A DNA stretch of 5,433 nt from Candidatus Heimdallarchaeota archaeon (lineage in GTDB: Archaea > Asgardarchaeota > Heimdallarchaeia > Heimdallarchaeales > Heimdallarchaeaceae): assembly GCA_030628305.1 (NCBI GenBank), contig DAOVRE010000132.1, forward strand, positions 1 through 5,433, given 5' to 3'. The position numbers were made by a program, and so were the translations under genes. Below, piece by piece: positions 1-5,433 of this stretch. Each line of letters opens with the position of its first letter. The stretch's first letter is position 1. Under the pieces are notes generated by a model. It did not search any database. It saw only the letters and a program-made list of their open reading frames with translations, and was not told the origin of the DNA.

Positions 1-14
1 AAATTAGCGATAGT

Positions 15-401
15 TTAGTTTTCCGACAAAGCTTCTATTGTTTCTGGCACATATCGCTTAATAACTTGCATAGCTAGTCCAACATTGTGTAAATCCCTGC
101 TAGCACCTATTAGAATATACTCTGCTGCACCTGCTAATATTGTGAAACCTTCTTCTCCTCTTATTAACACTTGCTCTAAAATACCATGCTCTAAATTACT
201 AGTTACCATTTTTCCTGTAGAAAGTACCGCTGAAGAGACCGCACTGAGTAAGTCGGGATCTGTTCCCTTCTCTGAGAAAAACGCAACTTTGATACCTTCA
301 GCGTTAACAACAGCTAGCGCCTCTAAATCACAACCTAATGAAATTTGTTTCAGTATTTTGACTAATTGTTTTTTTTGCACAGCTGTTAAATCTATAGACA
401 T
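15..401 (-). CDS. Roadblock/LC7-domain protein
   Basis: The product is a 128-residue single-domain protein when started at the ATG at 401-399. It reads as a complete Roadblock/LC7 fold. An N-terminal helix (about residues 5-20) leads to a strand around LEALAVVNAEGIKVAFF, a long helix (LLSAVSSAVLSTGKMVTSNL), two adjacent strands (LEQVLIRGEEGFTILAGA and YILIGA) and a C-terminal helix (VGLAMQVIKRYVPETIEAL). The family is known to dimerise and to act as regulators or scaffolds of small GTPases (MglB, Ragulator and dynein light chain types). Archaea, especially Asgard lineages, carry many copies. It has no signal peptide or membrane segment, so it is probably cytosolic. A GTG nine bases upstream (410-408) could also start the frame, but it lies inside the likely ribosome binding site, so ATG is preferred. 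The GTPase partner cannot be named, because nothing downstream of the gene is in the window. Confidence 0.87.
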   Translation of the reverse strand: MSIDLTAVQKKQLVKILKQISLGCDLEALAVVNAEGIKVAFFSEKGTDPDLLSAVSSAVLSTGKMVTSNLEHGILEQVLIRGEEGFTILAGAAEYILIGASRDLHNVGLAMQVIKRYVPETIEALSEN

Positions 402-406
402 TTTGT

Positions 407-411
407 TCACC
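407..411 (-). promoter_or_regulatory. Ribosome binding site that decides the Roadblock gene start
   Basis: On the minus strand the bases GGTGA lie 5 nt before ATG 401-399. They match the GGTGA part of the GGAGGTGATC complement of the archaeal 16S 3' tail. The alternative GTG start (410-408) is part of this motif. An in-frame TAG at 422-420 rules out any longer protein. Confidence 0.6.
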
Positions 412-440
412 AGTTTCTTCTAATTCATTATTAACAAGTG

Positions 441-453
441 TTATACTATTAAG
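441..453 (-). promoter_or_regulatory. Possible TATA element of the Roadblock gene
   Basis: The minus strand reads CTTAATAGTATAA here, an AT-rich TATA-like element about 45 nt before the ATG. With the usual archaeal spacing of about 26 nt, transcription would start near 421 and give a leader of about 20 nt that contains the GGTGA ribosome binding site. The motif is weak and the whole region is AT-rich. Confidence 0.3.
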
Positions 454-503
454 TTTATTGAAACCAGAAAACGGGATTAAGTTAAAACAATCATGCTAAC
501 GTA

Positions 504-522
504 TGGCAACAGGAAGTTACCA
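504..522. promoter_or_regulatory. Dyad TGGCAAC-N5-GTTACCA between divergent promoters
   Basis: A 7-bp inverted repeat with a 5-nt spacer (TGGCAAC, AGGAA, GTTACCA) has one non-complementary position. It lies roughly midway between the putative Roadblock TATA (441-453) and the apgM BRE/TATA (564-578). Its size and symmetry would suit a dimeric archaeal regulator, but no such protein is encoded in the window. The operator role is inference, since a short dyad like this can arise by chance. Confidence 0.3.
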
Positions 523-563
523 ATAATGCTCAACTATATTCAAAACAAAAAAACGGGGAAAAT

Positions 564-578
564 GGAAACTTTTTATTT
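564..578 (+). promoter_or_regulatory. BRE/TATA promoter of apgM, likely leaderless
   Basis: A purine-rich GGAAAC (564-569, BRE-like) runs directly into the TATA-like TTTTTATTT (570-578). The centre of this box is about 26 nt before the ATG at 600, the usual distance from an archaeal TATA box to the transcription start. No ribosome binding site precedes the ATG (the bases before it are TTAGCCTTACC). Together these point to a leaderless mRNA that begins at or near the start codon. Confidence 0.6.
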
Positions 579-599
579 GATAACATATTTAGCCTTACC

Positions 600-1829
600 A
601 TGAAGCTTTTGTTTATAGTAATGGATGGTCTTGGAGATCGTCCAATACCTGATTTGGGTGGAAAAACTCCACTTGAATATGCTAATACTCCAAATCTAGA
701 TAAAATAGCCTCCTTGGGGATGAATGGTCTATTGCATGTTATTGCACCTGGGGTAACTCCCGGCAGTGATACCGCACACTTAGCACTTTTTGGTGTAGAC
801 CCCTACAAATATTACACTGGTAGAGGACCCTTTGAAGCTGCAGGAGTTGGACTAGAAGTTAAAGAAGGAGATATTGCCTTTAGAGTCAATTTTGCTACAA
901 TAGATGATAATGATGTTATTACTGATAGAAGAGCTGGTAGAATAAAAACTGGAACCGAAGAGTTGTCGAAACTTCTTGAAGGAATTGAGATCGATGGAAT
1001 AAAGTTTTTACTTAAATCCGGAACTGAACACCGTGCTGCCTTGGTTCTTCGAGGAGAAGGGCTGACTGATAAAATATATGGTAATGATCCGAAGGTTGAA
1101 GGGAAAGAGCCACCGATTTTTAAACCGTTAGACGAAAGTTCAGAAGCTCAAAAAACTGCTCGTGTTCTTACTACTTACGTAATGAAAGCAAGAGCTATCT
1201 TATCAAAGGCTGAAATTAATGATGAAAGAGCACAAAAAGGATTATTCCTTGCTAATTTTTTATTAATTAGAGGGGCTGGTAAAGTACCTAAAGTACCAAA
1301 TTTTGAAGAGGAATATTGTCTTGAATCTGCTTGTGTTGCTGGAGGAGGGCTCTATAAAGGCATAGCTAGACTGCTGGGAATGGACATTATTGAAGATGAA
1401 AGACTAACTGGAGGTACAGATACCAATCTAGAAGCAAAATTTGAGGTAACACTTGAGAATCTAGAAAATTACGATTTTGTTTTTACACATGTAAAGGGAA
1501 CAGATAACTTTTCTCATGATGGAGATTATTTGGCAAAAACACATTTTATAGAAAAAGTTGACAAAGAATTGTATAGGTTTTTACCTGAGAATTTTAATCA
1601 AGAGATTGTTATAATGGTTACTGGAGATCATAGTACCCCATGTAGTTTCAAGGATCATTCTGCAGATCCTGTACCAGTAGTCATCTATTCTTCAGATTGT
1701 AGAAGAGACGAAGTTGAAAAATTCGGTGAATCTTATGCGATTAAAGGTTCATTGGGGCATGTTGTAGGTAAGTATTTAATGGGTATAGCATTAAACGAGA
1801 TGAGATTGGTGCACAAGTTTGGAGCATAA
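600..1829 (+). CDS. apgM: 2,3-bisphosphoglycerate-independent phosphoglycerate mutase, archaeal type
   Basis: This cytosolic enzyme interconverts 3-phosphoglycerate and 2-phosphoglycerate in glycolysis/gluconeogenesis, and needs two divalent metal ions. It has 409 residues, the usual length for ApgM, a member of the alkaline phosphatase superfamily distinct from bacterial GpmI. The motifs appear in order: MDGLGDRP with metal ligand D9, then [13 protein letters not shown] (22-34). Next is [12 protein letters not shown], with S56 as the expected phosphorylated nucleophile, then the [10 protein letters not shown] loop (73-82). Later come [11 protein letters not shown] with likely ligands D302 and H306, and TGDHSTP with D343 and H344, followed by H353 in KDHSADPVP. 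All expected catalytic residues are present, so it should be active. The ATG at 600 fits a leaderless promoter. The 3' end overlaps the following transporter gene by 11 bases, which suggests co-transcription. Confidence 0.97.
   Translation: MKLLFIVMDGLGDRPIPDLGGKTPLEYANTPNLDKIASLGMNGLLHVIAPGVTPGSDTAHLALFGVDPYKYYTGRGPFEAAGVGLEVKEGDIAFRVNFATIDDNDVITDRRAGRIKTGTEELSKLLEGIEIDGIKFLLKSGTEHRAALVLRGEGLTDKIYGNDPKVEGKEPPIFKPLDESSEAQKTARVLTTYVMKARAILSKAEINDERAQKGLFLANFLLIRGAGKVPKVPNFEEEYCLESACVAGGGLYKGIARLLGMDIIEDERLTGGTDTNLEAKFEVTLENLENYDFVFTHVKGTDNFSHDGDYLAKTHFIEKVDKELYRFLPENFNQEIVIMVTGDHSTPCSFKDHSADPVPVVIYSSDCRRDEVEKFGESYAIKGSLGHVVGKYLMGIALNEMRLVHKFGA
1808..1811 (+). promoter_or_regulatory. Candidate ribosome binding site of the transporter gene
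   Basis: GGTG inside the end of apgM lies 7 nt before the TTG at 1819. It matches the GGTG core seen before two other genes here. A competing GGAG (1821-1824) lies 4 nt before an out-of-frame ATG at 1829. Confidence 0.35.
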
Positions 1830-2814
1830 TGAAGAAAATGAAAAATCAAAGTTTCAATTAATCCTTCCCTTTCTGCTGCTTCTCATTGCAGTGGTTGCTG
1901 TTTCATTTTCTGCAATTATTGTAGTGGAACTTAATGTAACATATGGTGTTAAATATGAAGTTACTGCGATGTATCGGACTTTATTTGCAGGGATTGGAGC
2001 TCTTCTTCTTTCATTTCGCAAAAAAAAGATTAACTGGATAATCCAGAAATCTACTTTGAGAAAAACCCATTGGTATGTCCTTGCAGGTTTACTGTTAGCA
2101 ATTCATTTTGCTTCTTGGTTTGTTTCACTTGGTTTTACTTCTATTGTTATATCTACAACTCTTGTTGATACTGTTCCAATTTTCCTAGCTGTATTTGGTT
2201 ATATTTTTTTCAAAGAAAAAATTAATTATTTTGGAATGATAGGCATTGGATTAGCAGTAATGGGAGGTGTTTTATTAGCCTTTAGTTCATCTAATGGTTC
2301 TACTGCTCAATCCAACTCATTACTTGGAGTAGTATTATCGTTAATCGGCGCTTTAACCGTTACCTTCTATTTTCTAATTGGAAAGAAAGTTTTACAAAAT
2401 GCTCCTCTTTGGCCATATTTTGCTTTTGTAAATCTATCATCTGCATTCTTTCTCTTTATTTATTGCTTGATCTATAACAAGTTTGAAAATTTTGAACTAT
2501 TTGTATTTCCATTAATTGTTTTTGTTTTATTTATTCTATCAGCTGTAGGTCCTTCGTTAATTGGTCATGCAACTTACAATTATTCTCTAAAAAAACTCCC
2601 AGCATTTGTGGTTGGAGTTGCAATATTAGGTGAACCAATTGGCGCAACAATTCTTGCAATGTTCTTTTCTAATCAATTCCCTGCGCCTCTTACTATTCTC
2701 TATGCAGGGACAATTTTAACTGGAGTAATCATAACTTCCTTCTCTCCAAAAATCAAAACGAATATTTTAAAAAGAAAAGAAAAAGAAAAACCATTAGATC
2801 CGAGAGACGTTTAG
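1819..2814 (+). CDS. DMT-superfamily transporter (EamA family)
   Basis: This is a predicted 331-residue inner-membrane protein with ten hydrophobic segments, at about residues 13-36, 47-66, 85-105, 109-131, 137-156, 166-187, 197-219, 228-249, 260-283 and 290-308. This is the two-times-five-helix EamA layout. Family hallmarks are the end of the first repeat (TTLVDTVPIFLAVFGYIFFKE, about 113-133) and the matching LGEPIGA motif in the second (270-276). Relatives export or import amino acids, nucleobases or other small metabolites, and the substrate here cannot be read from sequence. A Lys/Arg/Glu-rich cytosolic tail (about 311-325) ends the protein. The only in-frame start after the TGA at 1801 that leaves helix 1 intact is TTG 1819, which overlaps apgM by 11 bases. 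The resulting N-terminus is unusually acidic, and a start at ATG 1829 would require one extra base. The 3' end overlaps the convergent aminotransferase gene by 21 bases. Confidence 0.9.
   Translation: MEHNEENEKSKFQLILPFLLLLIAVVAVSFSAIIVVELNVTYGVKYEVTAMYRTLFAGIGALLLSFRKKKINWIIQKSTLRKTHWYVLAGLLLAIHFASWFVSLGFTSIVISTTLVDTVPIFLAVFGYIFFKEKINYFGMIGIGLAVMGGVLLAFSSSNGSTAQSNSLLGVVLSLIGALTVTFYFLIGKKVLQNAPLWPYFAFVNLSSAFFLFIYCLIYNKFENFELFVFPLIVFVLFILSAVGPSLIGHATYNYSLKKLPAFVVGVAILGEPIGATILAMFFSNQFPAPLTILYAGTILTGVIITSFSPKIKTNILKRKEKEKPLDPRDV
2769..2790 (-). terminator. Oligo-T terminator of the aminotransferase gene, inside the transporter gene
   Basis: Just past the aminotransferase stop, the minus strand reads four T-runs of 5, 5, 4 and 5 bases separated by single C residues. 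Runs of T on the non-template strand, without a hairpin, are the known intrinsic terminator of archaeal RNA polymerase. On the plus strand the same bases encode the Lys/Arg/Glu tail of the transporter, so the A-richness could also simply reflect lysine codons. Confidence 0.55.
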
Positions 2815-3999
2815 TAAGTCTTCCAATCTATTCATCGCATTCTCTATTTGATTCAATGTTGGAAGATACACCATTCTGAAACCATTTTCACCATAAGGAC
2901 CAAATCCCGAGCCAAAAACCGATAGAACGTGTTTCTTACGAAGTAGGTCAAAAACAAATTCCTTATCATTTTTCCAAGTAAACTGTTCCATATCTAGAAC
3001 AGGGAAAATGTAGAATGCTGCTTCTGGTTTGAAGACAGTTATTCCTTCCATCTCTACTAACCTATTATACATCAAATCCCTTCTTTCGCGTAGCATTCGG
3101 ATTGTTTCGGGGAGATAAGAACTTAAATCCTGTTTCAGTGCTTCAGCTCCAGCTTTTTGTAAAGGTGTAGATGCACACAACCTGATTCTTGTGAGTTTAT
3201 TCAAACCTTCCCAAGGTCCCTCTACTTTATTTTCAGGATCGTGTAAGTAGGCATATCCTAGCCTCCATCCTGGAGCTAAAAACACCTTGCTAAAGCCGTT
3301 GTATGCAATTACTGGAACATCTTTTGCAACTTTTGCAGTTGCTATGTGTTTCAGTCCTTCATCTAATATTAATCCATCATAGGTTTCATCTGAAACGATA
3401 CATGCATCATATTCTCCAACAACATCGACGATTTCCTTTAGCACTTTTTCTGGATAAACAGATCCTGTAGGATTATTTGGACTGTTGAGGAAGACAAGTT
3501 TTGTCTTATCATTCATTAAAGATCTGATGTGCTCTGCATCTGGATAAAAATTATCTTGAACTACTGTTTTATAATATTGAATTTTCGTATCAAAAATTGT
3601 AGCATTTCCTGAATAACTAGGATAATGAATACCTGGTATAACTACATTATCTCCTGGATTTGTGAAAGCCATGAATGTCATCTGTATGCCCTCAGACACA
3701 CCCGCTGTTGCAACAACTTTGTCTGCTGTGACACTTACTCCATGTTTGCCATTTTCATATATGGCTACTGCTTCTCTATATTCTGGAAGTCCTTGGGAGT
3801 TGGCATAGAAATTATAGTTCTCCTCTTCTGCATACTTCAAAGGTTCAGTGAGTAGTTTTGGGGTTTTAAAGCCATACTTTATTGGATCGCCTATATTTAG
3901 TTTAATGATTTCATGTCCTTGTGCTTCAACTTCTGCTGCTACGGTTAGAACATCTCGGATAGCATAGCTGAATTTTTCAGTTCTTTCTGATATCTTCAT
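2794..3999 (-). CDS. Class I/II PLP aminotransferase, probably alanine aminotransferase
   Basis: The product is a 401-residue fold-type I aminotransferase, probably cytosolic and dimeric. It likely moves the amino group between alanine and 2-oxoglutarate, giving pyruvate and glutamate. PLP-site motifs are complete: NNPTG (N176), SDETYDGL (D204, Y207), and GFSKVFLAPGWRLGY with Schiff-base lysine K238 and phosphate-binding R246. GFRMVYLP carries R375, the usual anchor of the substrate carboxylate. Several stretches match the Pyrococcus alanine aminotransferase group as I remember it: YAIRDV near the N-terminus, LNIGDP (34-39), RIRLCASTPLQ (271-281), and WKNDKEFV followed by HVLSVFGSGFGPYG. Specificity for alanine is still inferred, since relatives use aspartate, aromatic or branched-chain amino acids. 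The ATG at 3999-3997 lies about 27 nt from a TATA-like box, which supports this start. The gene converges on the transporter gene and is divergent from the zinc-finger gene. Confidence 0.93.
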   Translation of the reverse strand: MKISERTEKFSYAIRDVLTVAAEVEAQGHEIIKLNIGDPIKYGFKTPKLLTEPLKYAEEENYNFYANSQGLPEYREAVAIYENGKHGVSVTADKVVATAGVSEGIQMTFMAFTNPGDNVVIPGIHYPSYSGNATIFDTKIQYYKTVVQDNFYPDAEHIRSLMNDKTKLVFLNSPNNPTGSVYPEKVLKEIVDVVGEYDACIVSDETYDGLILDEGLKHIATAKVAKDVPVIAYNGFSKVFLAPGWRLGYAYLHDPENKVEGPWEGLNKLTRIRLCASTPLQKAGAEALKQDLSSYLPETIRMLRERRDLMYNRLVEMEGITVFKPEAAFYIFPVLDMEQFTWKNDKEFVFDLLRKKHVLSVFGSGFGPYGENGFRMVYLPTLNQIENAMNRLEDLLNVSRI

Positions 4000-4020
4000 T
4001 ATCTTATTCCCTGCTGCGTG

Positions 4021-4030
4021 ATAAATAAAA
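4021..4030 (-). promoter_or_regulatory. TATA box of the aminotransferase gene, probably leaderless
   Basis: The minus strand reads TTTTATTTAT, centred about 27 nt before the ATG at 3999, so transcription should begin at or within a few bases of the start codon. It resembles the apgM box (TTTTTATTT followed by GATAAC). No clear purine-rich BRE precedes it. A GGGA about 9 nt before the ATG is a poor match to the GGTG sites of the other genes. Confidence 0.5.
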
Positions 4031-4121
4031 GATAACTCACAAAAAATAAAAGTATTGGTTTGACTATTACATACATTGTTTTAAAGTTGGACACAGTATA
4101 CTATTTCCCAGATATTACATC

Positions 4122-4132
4122 CCTAAATAAAG
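4122..4132 (+). promoter_or_regulatory. Possible TATA element of the zinc-finger gene
   Basis: CCTAAATAAAG is TATA-like and centred about 40 nt before the ATG at 4167. At normal archaeal spacing this puts the transcription start near 4153, with a leader of about 14 nt that contains the AGGTG ribosome binding site. The region is AT-rich, so the box is only a candidate. The rest of the 4033-4121 stretch shows nothing else I can support. Confidence 0.35.
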
Positions 4133-4156
4133 TAATTTTTGCTATTTTACTAAAAT

Positions 4157-4161
4157 AGGTG
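4157..4161 (+). promoter_or_regulatory. Ribosome binding site of the zinc-finger gene
   Basis: AGGTG lies 5 nt before ATG 4167 and matches the GGAGGTGATC complement of the archaeal 16S tail. The spacing resembles that of the Roadblock gene. An in-frame TAA at 4128-4130 and the lack of another in-frame ATG fix the start at 4167. Confidence 0.6.
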
Positions 4162-4166
4162 TTATA

Positions 4167-5433
4167 ATGCCTGCTATAGCAAACTGTAGTTTTTGCAGTA
4201 GTCCTGCACAATATTATTGTAAATCATGTAAGAGGAAACTTTGTTCAGATCACATAATAATCTCAAATACTGTGTACTATTGTGATAACTGTGAGGAAGA
4301 CTGTTATGAACAAAATTGTCCCACTTGTGGAAAAGAAACAACAACAACTAGACATGAACCAGTTCATCGTTGCGATTGGTGTAAATCTGCTTCAGTTGAG
4401 GACGGTTTGCTATATTACCAACAGCTACCACAGTTAATTTTCTCTGCTGTAACTCTTCTCCATAAGAAATTGTCCAAAGTATGGAAACTTACTAAACATT
4501 ATGTTGAGGTTGTTGACACTGTTTACGAAATCAGAAAAGCGAAAATTATGCTTTTTGCAGATGTTGAAGATGAAATAACACTCCTTAGAAGTAAAATTGC
4601 AACTTTCATAGATCATCTTGTAAAGTTTGAAAATGAAACTTTTACTATGGTGGATGAGAAGCTTCGCAATATTGGTTATATGAGATATACAAACTTGAAC
4701 AATATTGAGAAAGCAGAAGAAGTTTTAGCTTTGATGGAAAACCGCTTGAATCTTTTGGATAATACATTAGAAAATAAATTTGAGGGAATTGAAAGTGATT
4801 TCAATATACTCGACCAGAAAGTAAATTATTTGAGGTTCCAGTTTGGATTTCTCAAAAAAATACATCAATTACTTCCAGATAATGAAAAGGAAGAACTAAT
4901 TGCTGTAATTCCTCGTGTTTGGTTAAAGAAAAACAGTAGAATTGCCAAAAAATACCTTCTTGTTTTCACAAGCCAGAACCTCTATTTGATGAGAGAGAAG
5001 GGATTGTTTGCTGTAAAATTAATAACAAAAGAAGCTATTAGTTTATCTTATATCATTAATAAAAAGTACATTTCAAAATTGCTGTCAGGAAAAACTTTCA
5101 GATTCAAAACTCGATTGGATTCATACGTTTTATATGGTCGAAAAGCGACACTAGAACAGATTTTAACTTATTTCCAATTAGTGGACAATTATATTGATTT
5201 TTCCATTCATAAATCCTCAATAATCGAAGATCTCAAAGATTACTCACTCACAATAAGTGAACTCAAGAGCAATATTCAACGTAACCATAATCATCTACGA
5301 TCCTACCTGCTGAACAAACGTGAACTGAAAAAGGAGTTATATTGGAGAGAGGGTCAAGATGCAAAGTTCAACAAGCTGTTTGAACAACTGTTAGCGGTCG
5401 AACGTAAGGTTCATCGTTTAAATCAATCTCGAA
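4167..5433 (+). CDS. B-box/AN1-like zinc-finger, coiled-coil protein with a possible PH/GRAM-like domain (3' partial)
   Basis: The frame stays open for 422 codons to the window edge, so the C-terminus is missing. The first 72 residues hold every cysteine of the visible protein. C7, C10, C18, C21, C26, H29, C39 and C42 have the spacing of an eight-ligand cross-brace finger like B-box or AN1. C51, C54, C69 and C72 form a four-cysteine ribbon, and C46 is unpaired. Residues about 85-175 are mostly helical, and about 177-236 look like a strong coiled coil. Residues about 243-345 are rich in short strands (KKYLLVFTSQNLYLMR, KTFRFKT, YVLYG) and end in a helix, reminiscent of a PH/GRAM fold; this is a tentative call. 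A second charged helical stretch (about 346-422) follows. There is no signal peptide or membrane helix. B-box modules mediate protein contacts, or ubiquitin transfer when paired with RING, but no RING is seen here. The molecular function is unknown and I do not recognise a named family. Confidence 0.85.
   Translation, partial: MPAIANCSFCSSPAQYYCKSCKRKLCSDHIIISNTVYYCDNCEEDCYEQNCPTCGKETTTTRHEPVHRCDWCKSASVEDGLLYYQQLPQLIFSAVTLLHKKLSKVWKLTKHYVEVVDTVYEIRKAKIMLFADVEDEITLLRSKIATFIDHLVKFENETFTMVDEKLRNIGYMRYTNLNNIEKAEEVLALMENRLNLLDNTLENKFEGIESDFNILDQKVNYLRFQFGFLKKIHQLLPDNEKEELIAVIPRVWLKKNSRIAKKYLLVFTSQNLYLMREKGLFAVKLITKEAISLSYIINKKYISKLLSGKTFRFKTRLDSYVLYGRKATLEQILTYFQLVDNYIDFSIHKSSIIEDLKDYSLTISELKSNIQRNHNHLRSYLLNKRELKKELYWREGQDAKFNKLFEQLLAVERKVHRLNQSR

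Noticed and set aside
369..376. Run of eight T residues
   Set aside because: It lies inside the Roadblock gene and encodes lysine codons on the minus strand. It does not follow any plus-strand gene, so it is not called a terminator.
85..423. 112-codon plus-strand open frame opposite the Roadblock gene
   Set aside because: It is the reverse complement of a gene with a clear domain. Its product is Ser/Cys-rich without a recognisable fold, and it has no ribosome binding site.
1829..1861. Ten-codon frame starting at the ATG that overlaps the apgM stop
   Set aside because: As a separate gene it is too short to support. It matters only as a hint about the transporter start.
3625..3855. 76-codon plus-strand open frame inside the aminotransferase gene
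   Set aside because: It lies wholly antisense to well-conserved aminotransferase sequence, and its Cys/Tyr/Ile-rich product looks like an antisense shadow.
442..4105. TATACTATT present in both divergent intergenic regions (442-450 and 4097-4105)
   Set aside because: This AT-only-type 9-mer lies in different orientation relative to the adjacent genes. At most it reflects TATA-like composition, so no shared operator is claimed.
4065..4120. Two direct copies of TATTACAT (4065-4072 and 4113-4120)
   Set aside because: An 8-base repeat within about 170 bases of AT-rich intergenic sequence is expected by chance, and the flanks do not match beyond a base or two.
4434..4616. 60-codon minus-strand open frame
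   Set aside because: It lies antisense to the zinc-finger gene's helical region and has no domain or start signal.
1..5433. tRNA, rRNA, CRISPR array, insertion sequence or attachment site
   Set aside because: No cloverleaf-like segment, regularly spaced repeats, terminal inverted repeats or transposase motifs were seen on either strand.

Overview
The window looks like a low-GC archaeal chromosome segment, most plausibly from an Asgard-type (Heimdall/Loki/Thor-like) lineage. The archaeal assignment rests on an archaeal-type phosphoglycerate mutase (ApgM), an alanine aminotransferase resembling the Pyrococcus enzyme, BRE/TATA-like promoters about 26 nt from start codons, and GGTG-type ribosome binding sites matching the GGAGGTGATC complement of the archaeal 16S tail. 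The Asgard assignment is an inference. It rests on a Roadblock/LC7 protein and on a protein with a B-box/AN1-like zinc module, coiled coils and a possible PH-like domain. No marker gene fixes the phylum.

Layout, left to right. A small Roadblock/LC7 gene lies on the minus strand (15-401) and its 3' neighbour is off the window. A divergent intergenic region (402-599) holds two promoters and a small dyad between them. Then comes a plus-strand pair: apgM (600-1829), overlapped by 11 bases by a ten-helix DMT/EamA transporter gene (1819-2814). A class I/II PLP aminotransferase on the minus strand (2794-3999) converges on the transporter, and the two 3' ends overlap by 21 bases. A second divergent region (4000-4166) carries promoters for the aminotransferase and for the last gene. 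That last gene is a plus-strand open reading frame from 4167 that is still open at the right edge (422 codons visible).

Function. ApgM interconverts 3- and 2-phosphoglycerate in lower glycolysis/gluconeogenesis. The aminotransferase probably interconverts pyruvate and alanine with glutamate/2-oxoglutarate. The transporter probably moves small metabolites or amino acids across the membrane. These three fit ordinary central carbon and amino-acid metabolism. The two flanking genes are of the kind tied to GTPase regulation and scaffolding in eukaryote-like systems. No operon visible here links them to each other or to the metabolic genes.

The most interesting item is the right-hand protein. It has a twelve-Cys zinc module in its first 72 residues, then a long helical/coiled-coil stretch, a beta-rich PH/GRAM-like segment and a second helical stretch, an arrangement reminiscent of TRIM/B-box proteins. 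No RNA genes, mobile elements, CRISPR arrays or long repeats were seen.
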